Shown: one piece after another, positions 51,408 to 58,841 of the stretch | How positions within the stretch are numbered: the first letter of the stretch is position 1 | How the letters are laid out: every line of letters begins with the position of its first letter | IMG/VR virus record: IMGVR_UViG_3300032214_001248 | Coordinates: 1 to 59,796 of that record | Direction: 5' to 3' (one strand) | Source: a virus | Length of the DNA stretch: 59,796 nucleotides | Position numbers and translations under genes: made by a program | The notes under the pieces: generated by a model | Told to the model about the DNA's origin: nothing | The model's input: only the letters and a program-made list of their open reading frames with translations | Databases searched by the model: none

Positions 51408-51414
51408 CCCCCTC
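51395..51414 (-). terminator. Terminator of the 106-aa gene (second copy)
   Basis: GAGGGG/CCCCTC stem with 7-8 nt loop, then T7 on the minus strand. Sequence matches the copy at 50.84 kb over 30 nt, with one extra C in the arm. Confidence 0.75.
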
Positions 51415-51418
51415 GTTC

Positions 51419-51739
51419 TCAATCTCTTTGTCTCCAGTCATCTGGTTTATCTTCAGTGAAAAAATCTATAATATCATCAACTGTATCAAATCCAGACACT
51501 CCTTTGGACTCGTGACCAATTCCACCAATATCAAGTTGGTTTAAAAAATCATCCAATCCACCTTCTTGCATATCGGGATTTTCTGCTTTCCGTCTTGCTT
51601 GACGAAGCAGTGTACCAGCACTTCTATTTGCCTGGGCAAGTTTCTCTGCCCAGATTATTTCGTTTAATTCTACTAATTCACCTTTTACAATTCGTTCACA
51701 TATTGCTTCTAGACGTAAACGATATTGAGTAGAGAGCAT
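51419..51739 (-). CDS. Hypothetical protein, 106 aa
   Basis: 106 residues. A helical basic N-half, MLSTQYRLRLEAICERIVKG, ELVELNEIIWAEKLAQANRS, AGTLLRQARRKAEN, and an acidic C-half with LDDFLNQLDIGG and DDIIDFFTEDKPDDW. A GGAG site and a late promoter precede the ATG, while the terminator/early-promoter unit follows its stop. Recurs as a small gene beside speD in related phages, as far as I recall; function unknown. Confidence 0.7.
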   Translation of the reverse strand: MLSTQYRLRLEAICERIVKGELVELNEIIWAEKLAQANRSAGTLLRQARRKAENPDMQEGGLDDFLNQLDIGGIGHESKGVSGFDTVDDIIDFFTEDKPDDWRQRD

Positions 51740-51759
51740 ATATTTCTCCAGATATAGTG

Positions 51760-51767
51760 TATTTATT
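51760..51767 (-). promoter_or_regulatory. T4-type late promoter (AATAAATA)
   Basis: AATAAATA on the minus strand about 21 nt before the 106-aa gene; overlaps the speD stop. Confidence 0.6.
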
Positions 51768-52093
51768 TACCGCTCAATATAACTCAGAGTATGATTCTGA
51801 GCATAAAGTTGTTGAATAATGATATCACAACCAATCTTAGGATTGCAATCACCACAAGTATAGACATCCACTGCCGCTTTACCTTCTTCAGGCCAGGTAT
51901 GAATTGAGATATGACTTTCTGAAAGCAAACAAATGACAGTGACCCCCTGCGGTTCAAACTTTTTTGAGATAGTCTGAATCACAGTGGCACCGCTGGCAGA
52001 TGCTGCGTTTTCTAGTAAGTCTATAAGACAACGCTCGTCGTCCAAAAGGACAAACGAGCATCCGTACAAGTTAAGTAAGTAATGCTTCCCCAT
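51767..52093 (-). CDS. speD: S-adenosylmethionine decarboxylase proenzyme
   Basis: 108 residues, the usual length of short bacterial SpeD. GKHYLLNLYGCSFVLLDDER, then LLSESHISIHTWPEEGKAAV and DVYTCGDCNP: cleavage between Glu and Ser in SESHIS makes the pyruvoyl cofactor; the His and Cys are the catalytic partners. It makes decarboxylated AdoMet for spermidine, which may balance DNA charge or change host photosynthetic membranes. speD is recurrent in T4-like cyanophages. Confidence 0.9.
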   Translation of the reverse strand: MGKHYLLNLYGCSFVLLDDERCLIDLLENAASASGATVIQTISKKFEPQGVTVICLLSESHISIHTWPEEGKAAVDVYTCGDCNPKIGCDIIIQQLYAQNHTLSYIER

Positions 52094-52094
52094 T

Positions 52095-52307
52095 TTACAG
52101 TGGATTCTCCTCCGCTTCCTTTATTAATGAACTGACAATATCTTCTGTTCCGTCCATCGTTTTGATAGCATACAGAGATGATTTTTTGTATTTTTTAATT
52201 TTTCTATATTGCTTTAAGATAATATCTATATTATCCAAATCTATAGTGATATTAGCATCTTTGCCAATTCTATTTTCTTTTCCTTGTCCACCAAATCCAG
52301 CAGTCAT
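52095..52307 (-). CDS. Small protein, 70 aa
   Basis: MTAGFGGQGKENRIGKDANI, TIDLDNIDIILKQYRKIKKY, then KKSSLYAIKTMDGTEDIVSS and an acidic end. Basic helical centre. Overlaps the upstream gene as ATGA; 1 nt before the speD start. No domain recognised. Confidence 0.6.
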   Translation of the reverse strand: MTAGFGGQGKENRIGKDANITIDLDNIDIILKQYRKIKKYKKSSLYAIKTMDGTEDIVSSLIKEAEENPL

Positions 52308-52612
52308 TTTCTTTTTTTCTTTTCAGGTGCCTTATATCCCCACAGTTTGGGGTTTACTCTTCCATATCCAAAATCAATTTTCTTAATAGAACCCGAACCA
52401 TACTTATCATAGTACATATCAAAAAGACTTACTTTTTTTGCTGTACGACAAAGATCAATAAACTCTTCCCCATCAACAACATACCAAACAAGATATGCAT
52501 CTGATGGGAATGAAGGATCGTTTGCTTGTTGTAGGGTTGTTTTTTCTAAAACAATTTCGCATCCATATTGGGCAGCAACAATTTTTTTAGATTCTTGTTT
52601 TTTTTCTGCCAT
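52304..52612 (-). CDS. Hypothetical protein, 102 aa
   Basis: Start ATG at 52612 (MAEKKQESKK) is favoured by GAAGGG 8 nt before it; an upstream ATG at 52642 overlaps the DUF6433-like stop (ATGA) and would add 10 residues. VAAQYGCEIVLEKTTLQQAN, SDAYLVWYVVDGEEFIDLCR, FDMYYDKYGSGSIKKIDFGY. A compact alpha/beta protein with a basic tail ending in KKKRK. Function unknown. Confidence 0.65.
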   Translation of the reverse strand: MAEKKQESKKIVAAQYGCEIVLEKTTLQQANDPSFPSDAYLVWYVVDGEEFIDLCRTAKKVSLFDMYYDKYGSGSIKKIDFGYGRVNPKLWGYKAPEKKKRK

Positions 52613-52638
52613 CTTTTTTCCCTTCTCTGCAACTACTG

Positions 52639-53214
52639 TCATGAACGACCACCCCATTGAATATCGGGATATGCATCTTTTACATTGTCAAAACTAATTT
52701 TATATTTATCTGTCAGTTTTTTATCTTTAACTAAACAGATAAGTTCTGCCTCTTTTGGATGCAAACCTTGCAAAATATTAATAAACATTGTTTCTCTACG
52801 GATAGAACTCAATCCATTATTACCACCCTTTACAAAATTATAAAACATTTGATATTCTTTTCGAATCGAAGATCTACCCTGATCCATAGATCCCAAAGAA
52901 TTTGAACTCAATTCATCCATTTTAGATACTGCATCTTGAACTTTAGAACTTAAAGTTCCACTATAAGATGTCTGTTCACCAGTACTTGCATACGGAACAT
53001 CACCTTCAGGAAGAAGAGTAATTATAGATTCATCAAAGTTCCAAATTAAAACAGTTTTAAGAGAGGGGTCATCATAAATTTTTAGGACTTCCACTTTCTT
53101 TGCGTTACTTCTTTGCTTTGATGCAAGTTCTAAAATTTCAAATATAAACGGATTAGTTGGAAGAGCTTCTATTGATTTTTCAGATGAGGTGCTCTTAGTT
53201 TTTGTTACAGTCAT
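52639..53214 (-). CDS. DUF6433-like conserved T4-type phage protein
   Basis: 191 residues from ATG at 53214. NPFIFEILELASKQRSNAKK, VEVLKIYDDPSLKTVLIWNF, DESIITLLPEGDVPYAST, then FVKGGNNGLSSIRRETMFIN and ILQGLHPKEAELICLVKDKK. This matches the DUF6433 outline found across T4-like phages. Function is not established; position among early/middle genes suggests nucleic-acid or regulatory work. Confidence 0.7.
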   Translation of the reverse strand: MTVTKTKSTSSEKSIEALPTNPFIFEILELASKQRSNAKKVEVLKIYDDPSLKTVLIWNFDESIITLLPEGDVPYASTGEQTSYSGTLSSKVQDAVSKMDELSSNSLGSMDQGRSSIRKEYQMFYNFVKGGNNGLSSIRRETMFINILQGLHPKEAELICLVKDKKLTDKYKISFDNVKDAYPDIQWGGRS

Positions 53215-53261
53215 AAATTTCAATTGCAATTGCCTAGATTTAACATATTTAGTTGTATTTT

Positions 53262-53495
53262 TTAATCGTCTTCTTCATCAAATTCTTCATCATCATCAAA
53301 ATATCCTTCTTCAAATCTAACGGAAACAACTTCATCGGGTATGATTTGTCCGTTTTCATCAAAAAACTCTGGGTGTAGATATGGAGTCTTTGATTCTAGT
53401 AGATGCCTATAAGTCAACCAACCTATTATACTACCAACCATAAAAAAGAGCAAAGTAAACATTATAGTAAATGTTATTGCATATGCGGTGTCCAT
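53262..53495 (-). CDS. Single-span membrane protein, 77 aa
   Basis: One N-terminal membrane helix, MDTAYAITFTIMFTLLFFMV then GSIIGWLTY (about 5-29), followed by HPEFFDENGQIIPDEVVSVR and a very acidic tail FDDDEEFDEEDD. GGAG ribosome site 8 nt before ATG. The tail is probably cytoplasmic. Function unknown; small acidic-tailed membrane proteins are common in cyanophages. Confidence 0.7.
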   Translation of the reverse strand: MDTAYAITFTIMFTLLFFMVGSIIGWLTYRHLLESKTPYLHPEFFDENGQIIPDEVVSVRFEEGYFDDDEEFDEEDD

Positions 53496-53512
53496 TTATT
53501 TTCTCCAGAGAG

Positions 53513-53722
53513 CTAATTTTTCTTAATATCAAAGTGAAATTCTATAAAGAAATGAAACTCTCTACGAAAGAGAGAAATCATTTTACCAAACTTCACTTGA
53601 AAAGTTTTTGGTTTTGATGACTCCCTCTTCCTCCTATTCCTAAGTAGTAATTCAACTCCCCGATTAATTTCGGGTTCAAATTTATTTAGTTTGTTTTTTC
53701 CTTCTTCCTGGTCGTTTATCAT
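53513..53722 (-). CDS. Hypothetical protein, 69 aa
   Basis: Start at 53722 (MINDQEEGKNK) is chosen; a longer frame starts inside the upstream gene. Acidic N-end, NRGVELLLRNRRKRESSKPK, TFQVKFGKMISLFRREFHFF and IEFHFDIKKN. Basic, with a beta-prone C-end. Overlaps the 119-aa gene by 41 nt. Function unknown. Confidence 0.55.
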   Translation of the reverse strand: MINDQEEGKNKLNKFEPEINRGVELLLRNRRKRESSKPKTFQVKFGKMISLFRREFHFFIEFHFDIKKN

Positions 53723-54041
53723 GATTATATTTCCAAGCGTCTTCGAGAATTGCATAAAGATAATTTCTTATCTTTCTTGCTTGTGGTTTCGGAATATGCC
53801 CATAACCTTCACGAAGTTGTTTATGAATTTCGTCGGCACCACCTTCCAGATATTCGTCAAGATCCATTACAAGATTACTGATTTCACTTGCAGTACTACT
53901 TTCAATAAACTCTTCTACCTCACGCCTAAGTGTTCCACGAATTTTTAGATAATCATAAAACTTTAAAACAAATTGTCCATTGAAAGCAAGATCGATTGCT
54001 TTTTCAACGTCAAAATAAACTTCGTGAAAAGTAGATTCCAT
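53682..54041 (-). CDS. Hypothetical protein, 119 aa
   Basis: MESTFHEVYFDVEKAIDLAF, NGQFVLKFYDYLKIRG, LDEYLEGGADEIHKQLREGY and KPQARKIRNYLYAILEDAWK, then a basic end KRPGRRKKQTK. Helical. Touches the glutaredoxin stop (shares one base), so co-translated. Not recognised. Confidence 0.65.
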   Translation of the reverse strand: MESTFHEVYFDVEKAIDLAFNGQFVLKFYDYLKIRGTLRREVEEFIESSTASEISNLVMDLDEYLEGGADEIHKQLREGYGHIPKPQARKIRNYLYAILEDAWKYNHDKRPGRRKKQTK

Positions 54042-54280
54042 CAGACTAGATTTTGCTCTTTAAGATATTGGACCGTATCTGAACAACCACCAAGATGTTC
54101 TTGATCATTCAAAACAACCTGAGGAAACGTAGAACCTTGTCCGAATTGAGCATAAAACCCATCACGTTCAAAGTGTTCACCAAGATTGTAAACAACATGC
54201 TCAAGGTTTGCTAATTGCAATACCTGTTTGATTTTGCTGCAATATGGGCAACCATCTTTTGAATAAATTGTAAATTTCAT
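54041..54280 (-). CDS. grx: Glutaredoxin
   Basis: 79 residues, normal phage length. IYSKDGCPYCSKIKQVLQLA holds the CPYC redox centre (Cys11/Cys14); GSTFPQVVLNDQEHLGGCSD holds cis-Pro and the GG-C/S-D glutathione site. Probably supplies electrons to ribonucleotide reductase for dNTP synthesis (with thyX). Confidence 0.9.
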   Translation of the reverse strand: MKFTIYSKDGCPYCSKIKQVLQLANLEHVVYNLGEHFERDGFYAQFGQGSTFPQVVLNDQEHLGGCSDTVQYLKEQNLV

Positions 54281-54304
54281 ATTTTTTAAAGTATATAAGG
54301 TAAT

Positions 54305-54568
54305 TTATACGATCACAGGTTCTGCCATTCTTTCTGGCAAAATATTTTGCGATTTAAGTTGATTGTCATCTTCCATTCTTGTTGATGGAATATTTACAAC
54401 TTGATCAAGAAGAATCTTAACTTGTCTATAAGTTCTCCCTTCCACAAAAGATACCATCACCATAGCATCCTGAACTGTTGCGGTATCGCAGATTTTTTTA
54501 CCATTTTTATCAAATACCGAATAATGATCAGTGTATTCAATCTGCTGAAGTTTTTGTATCTGATTCAT
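54305..54568 (-). CDS. Hypothetical protein, 87 aa
   Basis: Start at 54568 (MNQIQKLQQIEYTDHYSVFD) chosen; an ATG at 54592 is possible. KNGKKICDTATVQDAMVMVS, FVEGRTYRQVKILLDQVVNI, PSTRMEDDNQLKSQNILPER. Alpha/beta. Overlaps the 47-aa gene by 32 nt. Unknown function. Confidence 0.6.
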   Translation of the reverse strand: MNQIQKLQQIEYTDHYSVFDKNGKKICDTATVQDAMVMVSFVEGRTYRQVKILLDQVVNIPSTRMEDDNQLKSQNILPERMAEPVIV

Positions 54569-54680
54569 TTGATGTAGATGGTGGTTTTTCATTATAAGTC
54601 TTTTTTGGTGTGGTGTAAAGACCAGGCCAAGTGTCTCTAATAATTTCTGCAAGTTTATATGGAGTTGTTGAATTTATCAT
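54537..54680 (-). CDS. Small protein, 47 aa
   Basis: ATG at 54680, TGA at 54537. MINSTTPYKLAEIIRDTWPG, LYTTPKKTYNEKPPSTSNES. A short helical start and a disordered Ser/Thr/Lys tail. Overlaps the HNH stop as ATGA. Coding is likely from coupling and composition; function unknown. Confidence 0.55.
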   Translation of the reverse strand: MINSTTPYKLAEIIRDTWPGLYTTPKKTYNEKPPSTSNESDTKTSAD

Positions 54681-55048
54681 GAAGCATTATTTCTTCTTGG
54701 GCGATAACTATAAAGATTTGTTGGTTTTGGCGGTTTCATCCAGTCTTCTATTTTATTCAAACTATCTTCATTATAGAAGTCTTGTTGGACATACCATAAC
54801 TTCCAATACTCATGCCCTTTAGATTGATTGCAAGAATGACAACAGCACACCACATTTCTTGTGATATCTAAACCACCTTTTGATTGTGGAACAACGTGGT
54901 CTAATGTTAGATTTTCTTCAGAGTCACAGTAAGCACATTTGTGACTCCAACTTTCTTTTATGTGTTTTCTCCACAATCGTTTTGCTTCGGATGAACTTGT
55001 TGTCTGCAAATTAAACAAGTAATCTTGAGGCGACTGGAGAATATCCAT
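54677..55048 (-). CDS. HNH endonuclease
   Basis: 123 residues. Core KCAYCDSEENLTLDHVVPQS, KGGLDITRNVVCCCHSCNQS, KGHEYWKLW gives C-x2-C, L-x-DH-x-x-P, N, C-x2-C-N of the McrA-like HNH family with Zn. Late promoter 21 nt upstream and ATGA with the next small gene. Position between gnd and the glutaredoxin/small-gene block suggests a mobile insertion or a phage packaging/homing endonuclease. Confidence 0.85.
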   Translation of the reverse strand: MDILQSPQDYLFNLQTTSSSEAKRLWRKHIKESWSHKCAYCDSEENLTLDHVVPQSKGGLDITRNVVCCCHSCNQSKGHEYWKLWYVQQDFYNEDSLNKIEDWMKPPKPTNLYSYRPRRNNAS

Positions 55049-55068
55049 AAGTACATGCGACTTGTGAA

Positions 55069-55076
55069 TATTTATT
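55069..55076 (-). promoter_or_regulatory. T4-type late promoter (AATAAATA)
   Basis: AATAAATA on the minus strand directly after the gnd stop codon, 21 nt before the HNH start. Only a weak bulged stem surrounds it. Confidence 0.6.
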
Positions 55077-56099
55077 TTATCTTACATGATGCCCACCAAA
55101 CATATAACGCATTCCATTTAGGATTTTTGCTCCGAATGATCCGAGATTGCGTGAGTTAAATCTTTCAAATAGGGCAGTAGTAATAACAGGAGCGGGAACC
55201 CCCAAGTCCACAGCGGCAGAAACAGTCCAACGACCCTCACCGCTGTCGGATACGCCTCCAGAGAACTGTTCAAGGCGACCATCCCTGCGTAGCACATCAG
55301 CAGTAAGGTCAAGTAGCCAAGACCCAACCACGCTACCACGGCGCCATAACTCAGCAACTTCAGCAACATCAATATCATAGCAGTAACTTTCTGGGTCTGC
55401 CATAGGGGCAACCTCTGCGTCTCCTTCTCTAACATACTGAGCACCTGCGTTTGCATTCTTAATAATATTGAATCCTTCAGCATACGCTTGCATAATACCA
55501 TACTCAATACCATTATGCACCATCTTCACAAAGTGTCCTGCTCCAGGACCACCGCAATGCAACCAACCGTATTCGGCAGAAGTTACATCAGATGTTGGAT
55601 CCGTTCTATGGCAGGAGTGAATATCTGGGGAGAGGGCGGAGAATATCTTTGAACAAGTGGCGACTGCAGTATCTCCACCTCCAACCATAAGACAGTATCC
55701 ACGATCCAGACCATAAACACCACCGCTAGTGCCACAATCAATATATTGGATACCCATCTTTGCCAAACGTTCTGCTCTTTTCCGACTGTCTTTAAAATTG
55801 CTATTGCCATGATCAATAATAATATCTCCTTCACTACAATATCGTAGTAACTCATTGATTGTCTCCTCTACTGTTTCGGCAGGTACAACCATCTGAAAGA
55901 TACCTGGTTTATTTTGTCCCTTGACTACTTGAACAAGGCTTTGTATAGAATTTGCAACTCCATTAACATATCCGTTTTCGTAGGCTTCTTGTGCTTTTTC
56001 ATAGTTTCTCCGATAACCCCAAACTTCAATTCCTGCTTTCATCATACGACGGGACATACCTTCGCCCATCCGCCCAAGACCAATTAATCCTACTTTCAT
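55077..56099 (-). CDS. gnd: 6-phosphogluconate dehydrogenase, short decarboxylating type
   Basis: 340 residues. MKVGLIGLGRMGEGMSRRMM holds the Rossmann motif; DHGNSNFKDSRKRAERLAKM, GTSGGVYGLDRGYCLMVGGG and HCGGPGAGHFVKMVHNGIEY (catalytic Lys, HNGIEY) are all present. This is the short class (about 300-340 aa), distinct from the 470-aa host enzyme. It converts 6-phosphogluconate to ribulose-5-phosphate and CO2 with NAD(P)H. DNA is clearly GC-richer than zwf/talC, suggesting later capture. AGGAG ribosome site. Operon talC-zwf-gnd. Confidence 0.92.
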   Translation of the reverse strand: MKVGLIGLGRMGEGMSRRMMKAGIEVWGYRRNYEKAQEAYENGYVNGVANSIQSLVQVVKGQNKPGIFQMVVPAETVEETINELLRYCSEGDIIIDHGNSNFKDSRKRAERLAKMGIQYIDCGTSGGVYGLDRGYCLMVGGGDTAVATCSKIFSALSPDIHSCHRTDPTSDVTSAEYGWLHCGGPGAGHFVKMVHNGIEYGIMQAYAEGFNIIKNANAGAQYVREGDAEVAPMADPESYCYDIDVAEVAELWRRGSVVGSWLLDLTADVLRRDGRLEQFSGGVSDSGEGRWTVSAAVDLGVPAPVITTALFERFNSRNLGSFGAKILNGMRYMFGGHHVR

Positions 56100-56108
56100 T
56101 TTTTACTC

Positions 56109-57440
56109 CTATTTTAATTTGAGTGGATAGTCCCACTTAGTAACAAGTTCTGTTTTTTGAAATGGTCCCCAATTTCCTGGAGAATAAAGATATGGCATTG
56201 TCATAATACGACAATGATCTCCAGTACATAAAAGATCATCAACAATTCTCCAAGATTCCAACACTTCATCAGCATGAACGAAGTGTGATTGATCTTCATT
56301 TACTGCATCATAAAATAGTTTTACATATCCATCAATTGCTTTTTCTACTGGATAATGATACTGAAGAAGTGCTGATTCTACTTTATCATTTAGTCCAGGA
56401 GATTTAATGTCAATACGCATATCTAAATGAGGATCTGGTTGCAATCTCATTACAATTCTATCGTTGCATTCGTGCCCATCAAATAACTGTTGTGGGGGAG
56501 ATCTAAATTTAATTACAACCTCAACACAATTTACAGGCATTTTTTTACCCGTCATAAAGTGAAATGGAACTCCTTTCCATCTCCAGTTATCAACATAAAG
56601 ATCTCCAGCAACAAAAGTTGGAGTTTGAGAACCTGGTGTTACTCCTTCCTCATTTTTATATTCATCATATTGTCCAAGAACTACATTATCACCAAGTCTA
56701 GTTGCGGCAAGAACCTTAACTTTTTCTCTGCGAATTTCTTTTGCATCATTTTTACAAGGAGGTTCCATTGCAATCAATGCAAGTACCTGAAGCATATGGT
56801 TTTGAAGCATATCTCTCACGGCACCAGCAGTATCATAATACTGAGCACGACCTTCACAACCAATTGTTTCAGTTGCAAAGATTTGAACTTCTTCTACGAA
56901 GTTTCTATTCCAAAGTGGTTCAAGAAGAATATTGCTAAAACGAGTGGCAAGAATGTTATTAACAGTATCTTTACCCAGATAATGGTCAATGCGATATACT
57001 TGTTTTTCGCGTAAATATCCAGCCACCACAGATTGTAAGTGATTAGCAGATTGAAGATCGGTGCCAAAAGGTTTCTCAATAATGACTCTAGATTTTTCTG
57101 CGTCATCTAATTTACCTGCCTCTTTTAGATTGGTAATTGCATCAACATATCTTTCTGGAGGAACTGATAGAAAATAAGTGGTGTCATCATAAGAATCTAT
57201 CAGTTTTAAAGATTCTAAATCACTCAGATCACAAGAAACATAATCAAGTCTTTTAATAAACTCTTGCGAATAATTACCTAAAGTTTCAACCCAACTCTCC
57301 TTACTGTGTTTAGTTCTGGAAGCACCAATAATTTTAAACCCTTTTGGTAAAAGATTTTTCTTGTGAAGAGTGTAAAGTGCTGGTATAAGTTTCCTTTTAC
57401 AAAGATCTCCAGTTGCTCCAAATATTACTATTGATTTCAT
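56109..57440 (-). CDS. zwf: Glucose-6-phosphate dehydrogenase
   Basis: 443 residues, shorter than the usual 480-510. SIVIFGATGDLCKRKLIPAL binds NADP; VIIEKPFG, then RIDHYLGKDTVNNILATRF is the substrate site (RIDHYLGK). FVEEVQIFATETIGCEGRAQ and YYDTAGAVRDMLQNHMLQVL follow. First, committed step of the oxidative pentose phosphate pathway, producing NADPH. Overlaps talC by ATGA; 9 nt before gnd. Confidence 0.95.
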   Translation of the reverse strand: MKSIVIFGATGDLCKRKLIPALYTLHKKNLLPKGFKIIGASRTKHSKESWVETLGNYSQEFIKRLDYVSCDLSDLESLKLIDSYDDTTYFLSVPPERYVDAITNLKEAGKLDDAEKSRVIIEKPFGTDLQSANHLQSVVAGYLREKQVYRIDHYLGKDTVNNILATRFSNILLEPLWNRNFVEEVQIFATETIGCEGRAQYYDTAGAVRDMLQNHMLQVLALIAMEPPCKNDAKEIRREKVKVLAATRLGDNVVLGQYDEYKNEEGVTPGSQTPTFVAGDLYVDNWRWKGVPFHFMTGKKMPVNCVEVVIKFRSPPQQLFDGHECNDRIVMRLQPDPHLDMRIDIKSPGLNDKVESALLQYHYPVEKAIDGYVKLFYDAVNEDQSHFVHADEVLESWRIVDDLLCTGDHCRIMTMPYLYSPGNWGPFQKTELVTKWDYPLKLK

Positions 57441-58099
57441 TCTTTTTGATTATCAATAACTGCTTCCCAATCCTTCTGAAAGAGTTCTAGACCCTTATCA
57501 GTCATAATGTTCTTATACATTGCCCAGAATACAACTGGTGGAATTGTAACAACATCAGCACCATTGAGGAAAGATTGTTCTACTTGTCTTACATCACGAA
57601 GAGATGCTGCAAGAATTTGTGTTTCGGTAAATGCATGATCATACACCTTACGAATGTTCTTGATGAGTTCAATTCCATCCACAGAATTGTCCATCCAACG
57701 ACCTACGAAAGGTGAGATGAATGTTGCACCTGCTTTAGATGCAAGAATTGCTTGTGCAACTGAGAACACCAAAGTTACATTAACTTTAATTCCTTTATCG
57801 GAAAGTGTTTTACATACCTTAAGTCCTTCTACAGTACAGGGAACTTTAATTGTAACTGCAGGTGCAATTGTATAATAATCTTGTGCTTGTGAGAGCATTT
57901 CTTCGGCAGTATCGGCAACAACTTCAGCGGAAATGCTTTCTAAATTTGAAAATGTGGTGGAAATTTCTCCAATGACTTCTTGGAGTTGTCTTCCACTTTT
58001 GAGAATTAGAGATGGGTTTGTAGTGACCCCATCTAATAGTCCAGTATCATATGCTGGGCCAATCATTGAAACATCAGCAGTATCTAAAAAAATCTTCAT
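57437..58099 (-). CDS. talC: TalC transaldolase (phage type)
   Basis: ATG at 58099 (MKIFLDTADV) gives 220 residues; an earlier ATG adds 6. DGVTTNPSLILKSGRQLQEV, VTIKVPCTVEGLKVCKTLSD with the Schiff-base Lys, and VTLVFSVAQAILASKAGATF are typical of TalC/FSA-like enzymes, shorter than the host TalB. It links pentose phosphate and glycolysis and is known in cyanophages as an infection-time enzyme. A sigma70-like promoter precedes it, so it leads the talC-zwf-gnd operon. Confidence 0.93.
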   Translation of the reverse strand: MKIFLDTADVSMIGPAYDTGLLDGVTTNPSLILKSGRQLQEVIGEISTTFSNLESISAEVVADTAEEMLSQAQDYYTIAPAVTIKVPCTVEGLKVCKTLSDKGIKVNVTLVFSVAQAILASKAGATFISPFVGRWMDNSVDGIELIKNIRKVYDHAFTETQILAASLRDVRQVEQSFLNGADVVTIPPVVFWAMYKNIMTDKGLELFQKDWEAVIDNQKE

Positions 58100-58122
58100 A
58101 TAAAAGTAAAAACTCATAAGTA

Positions 58123-58151
58123 ATTATACGGAGTTCTTACTAAGGTGTCAG
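58123..58151 (-). promoter_or_regulatory. Sigma70-type promoter (CTGACA-N17-TATAAT) before talC
   Basis: Minus strand: CTGACA (58146-58151), 17-nt spacer, TATAAT (58123-58128), about 25 nt before talC. Five of six -35 bases fit. Suggests early transcription by host polymerase. Confidence 0.7.
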
Positions 58152-58189
58152 ATTTTGTTATGAATTGAAGACATAATAAGTCTCATATG

Positions 58190-58744
58190 TTAGGTAGAGT
58201 AACATTTGAGATTTTCTACTAATGTTTGGAGTTCTTGTAGGGAAGCGTCACATTTTATCCAATTTGCCCTTGAAGACACAACCCATATGTTATCTGGAGT
58301 ATAACCTTTTCCTGGATCTTTTTGATCTAAACTAGGATTTCTTGGATCTCTTTTATCATTTGTTGATACAAGAGGTATTCCAAGCAAAGGACAAATTTCT
58401 GGAATAACAATATCATCTATAGTTATAGTAAAAGGTATTCTCTTCCTTTTTGCTCTATGTTGAGCATTATGGAACATCTTATATCTTCTATCATCTACCT
58501 TGCGTGTTCCAGGTTCCTTTCTACTTCTTGGATTATTTGGAGATACTTCTCTCAACCTTTCCAATCTTAAACATCCACAGGATATTATTTTTCCAGATAC
58601 AATATCGTGCCTTCTTGTTTTAGTAGTTTTACCTCCACAAGAACAAGAACATTCACATAATACATACTTCTTACAAGGAGATTGATATTCTTTTTGTATC
58701 GTCAATCTATTAAAAGTCTGCCCTACTATACTATTTTTTATCAT
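58190..58744 (-). CDS. HNH-like homing endonuclease near psbD
   Basis: 184 residues. N-terminal zinc-type element ECSCSCGGKTTKTRRHDIVS and GKIISCGCLRLERL; basic centre KMFHNAQHRAKRKRI; C-terminal CPLLGIPLVSTNDKRDPRNP, SLDQKDPGKGYTPDNIWVVS, SRANWIKCDASL. The SLD-x2-DP-x-KGY-x-x-x-N...AN-x2-K block is shared by HNH-type phage and intron endonucleases. Start and Shine-Dalgarno lie in a hairpin whose loop holds a late promoter. Probably homing near psbD/talC; the site is not visible here. Confidence 0.75.
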   Translation of the reverse strand: MIKNSIVGQTFNRLTIQKEYQSPCKKYVLCECSCSCGGKTTKTRRHDIVSGKIISCGCLRLERLREVSPNNPRSRKEPGTRKVDDRRYKMFHNAQHRAKRKRIPFTITIDDIVIPEICPLLGIPLVSTNDKRDPRNPSLDQKDPGKGYTPDNIWVVSSRANWIKCDASLQELQTLVENLKCYST

Positions 58745-58799
58745 ACCTTCAATTATATCTATTATTATTTATAATTTTTATTTTTTTGAATGAAGGTAT
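58743..58799 (-). promoter_or_regulatory. Hairpin with late promoter in its loop (HNH-like gene)
   Basis: Arms ATACCTTCA (58791-58799) and TGAAGGTAT (58743-58751), 9 bp, with a 39-nt loop holding TATAAATA (58766-58773). The 3' arm includes the GAAGG ribosome site and the first two bases of the ATG. RNA from psbD read-through would fold; late RNA would not. Confidence 0.7.
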
Positions 58800-58811
58800 T
58801 ATAACATAAAA

Positions 58812-58833
58812 AAGACCCTTATATAAGGGTCTT
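58812..58833 (-). terminator. Terminator of psbD
   Basis: AAGACCCTT/AAGGGTCTT, 9-bp stem, 4-nt loop, then T6 on the minus strand, just after the psbD stop. A lone TATAAT follows but no matching -35 is seen. Confidence 0.85.
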
Positions 58834-58841
58834 GAAAATTA

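Noticed and set aside
51357-51422. Longer N-terminus for the 165-aa protein
   Set aside because: It would translate the terminator/promoter unit; ATG at 51356 fits after the promoter.
55049-55076. Hairpin control for the third HNH
   Set aside because: Only a bulged 6-7 bp pairing; too weak to claim.
58800-58811. TATAAT after the psbD terminator as an early promoter
   Set aside because: No TTGACA-like box 16-18 nt before it; kept as a weak note only.
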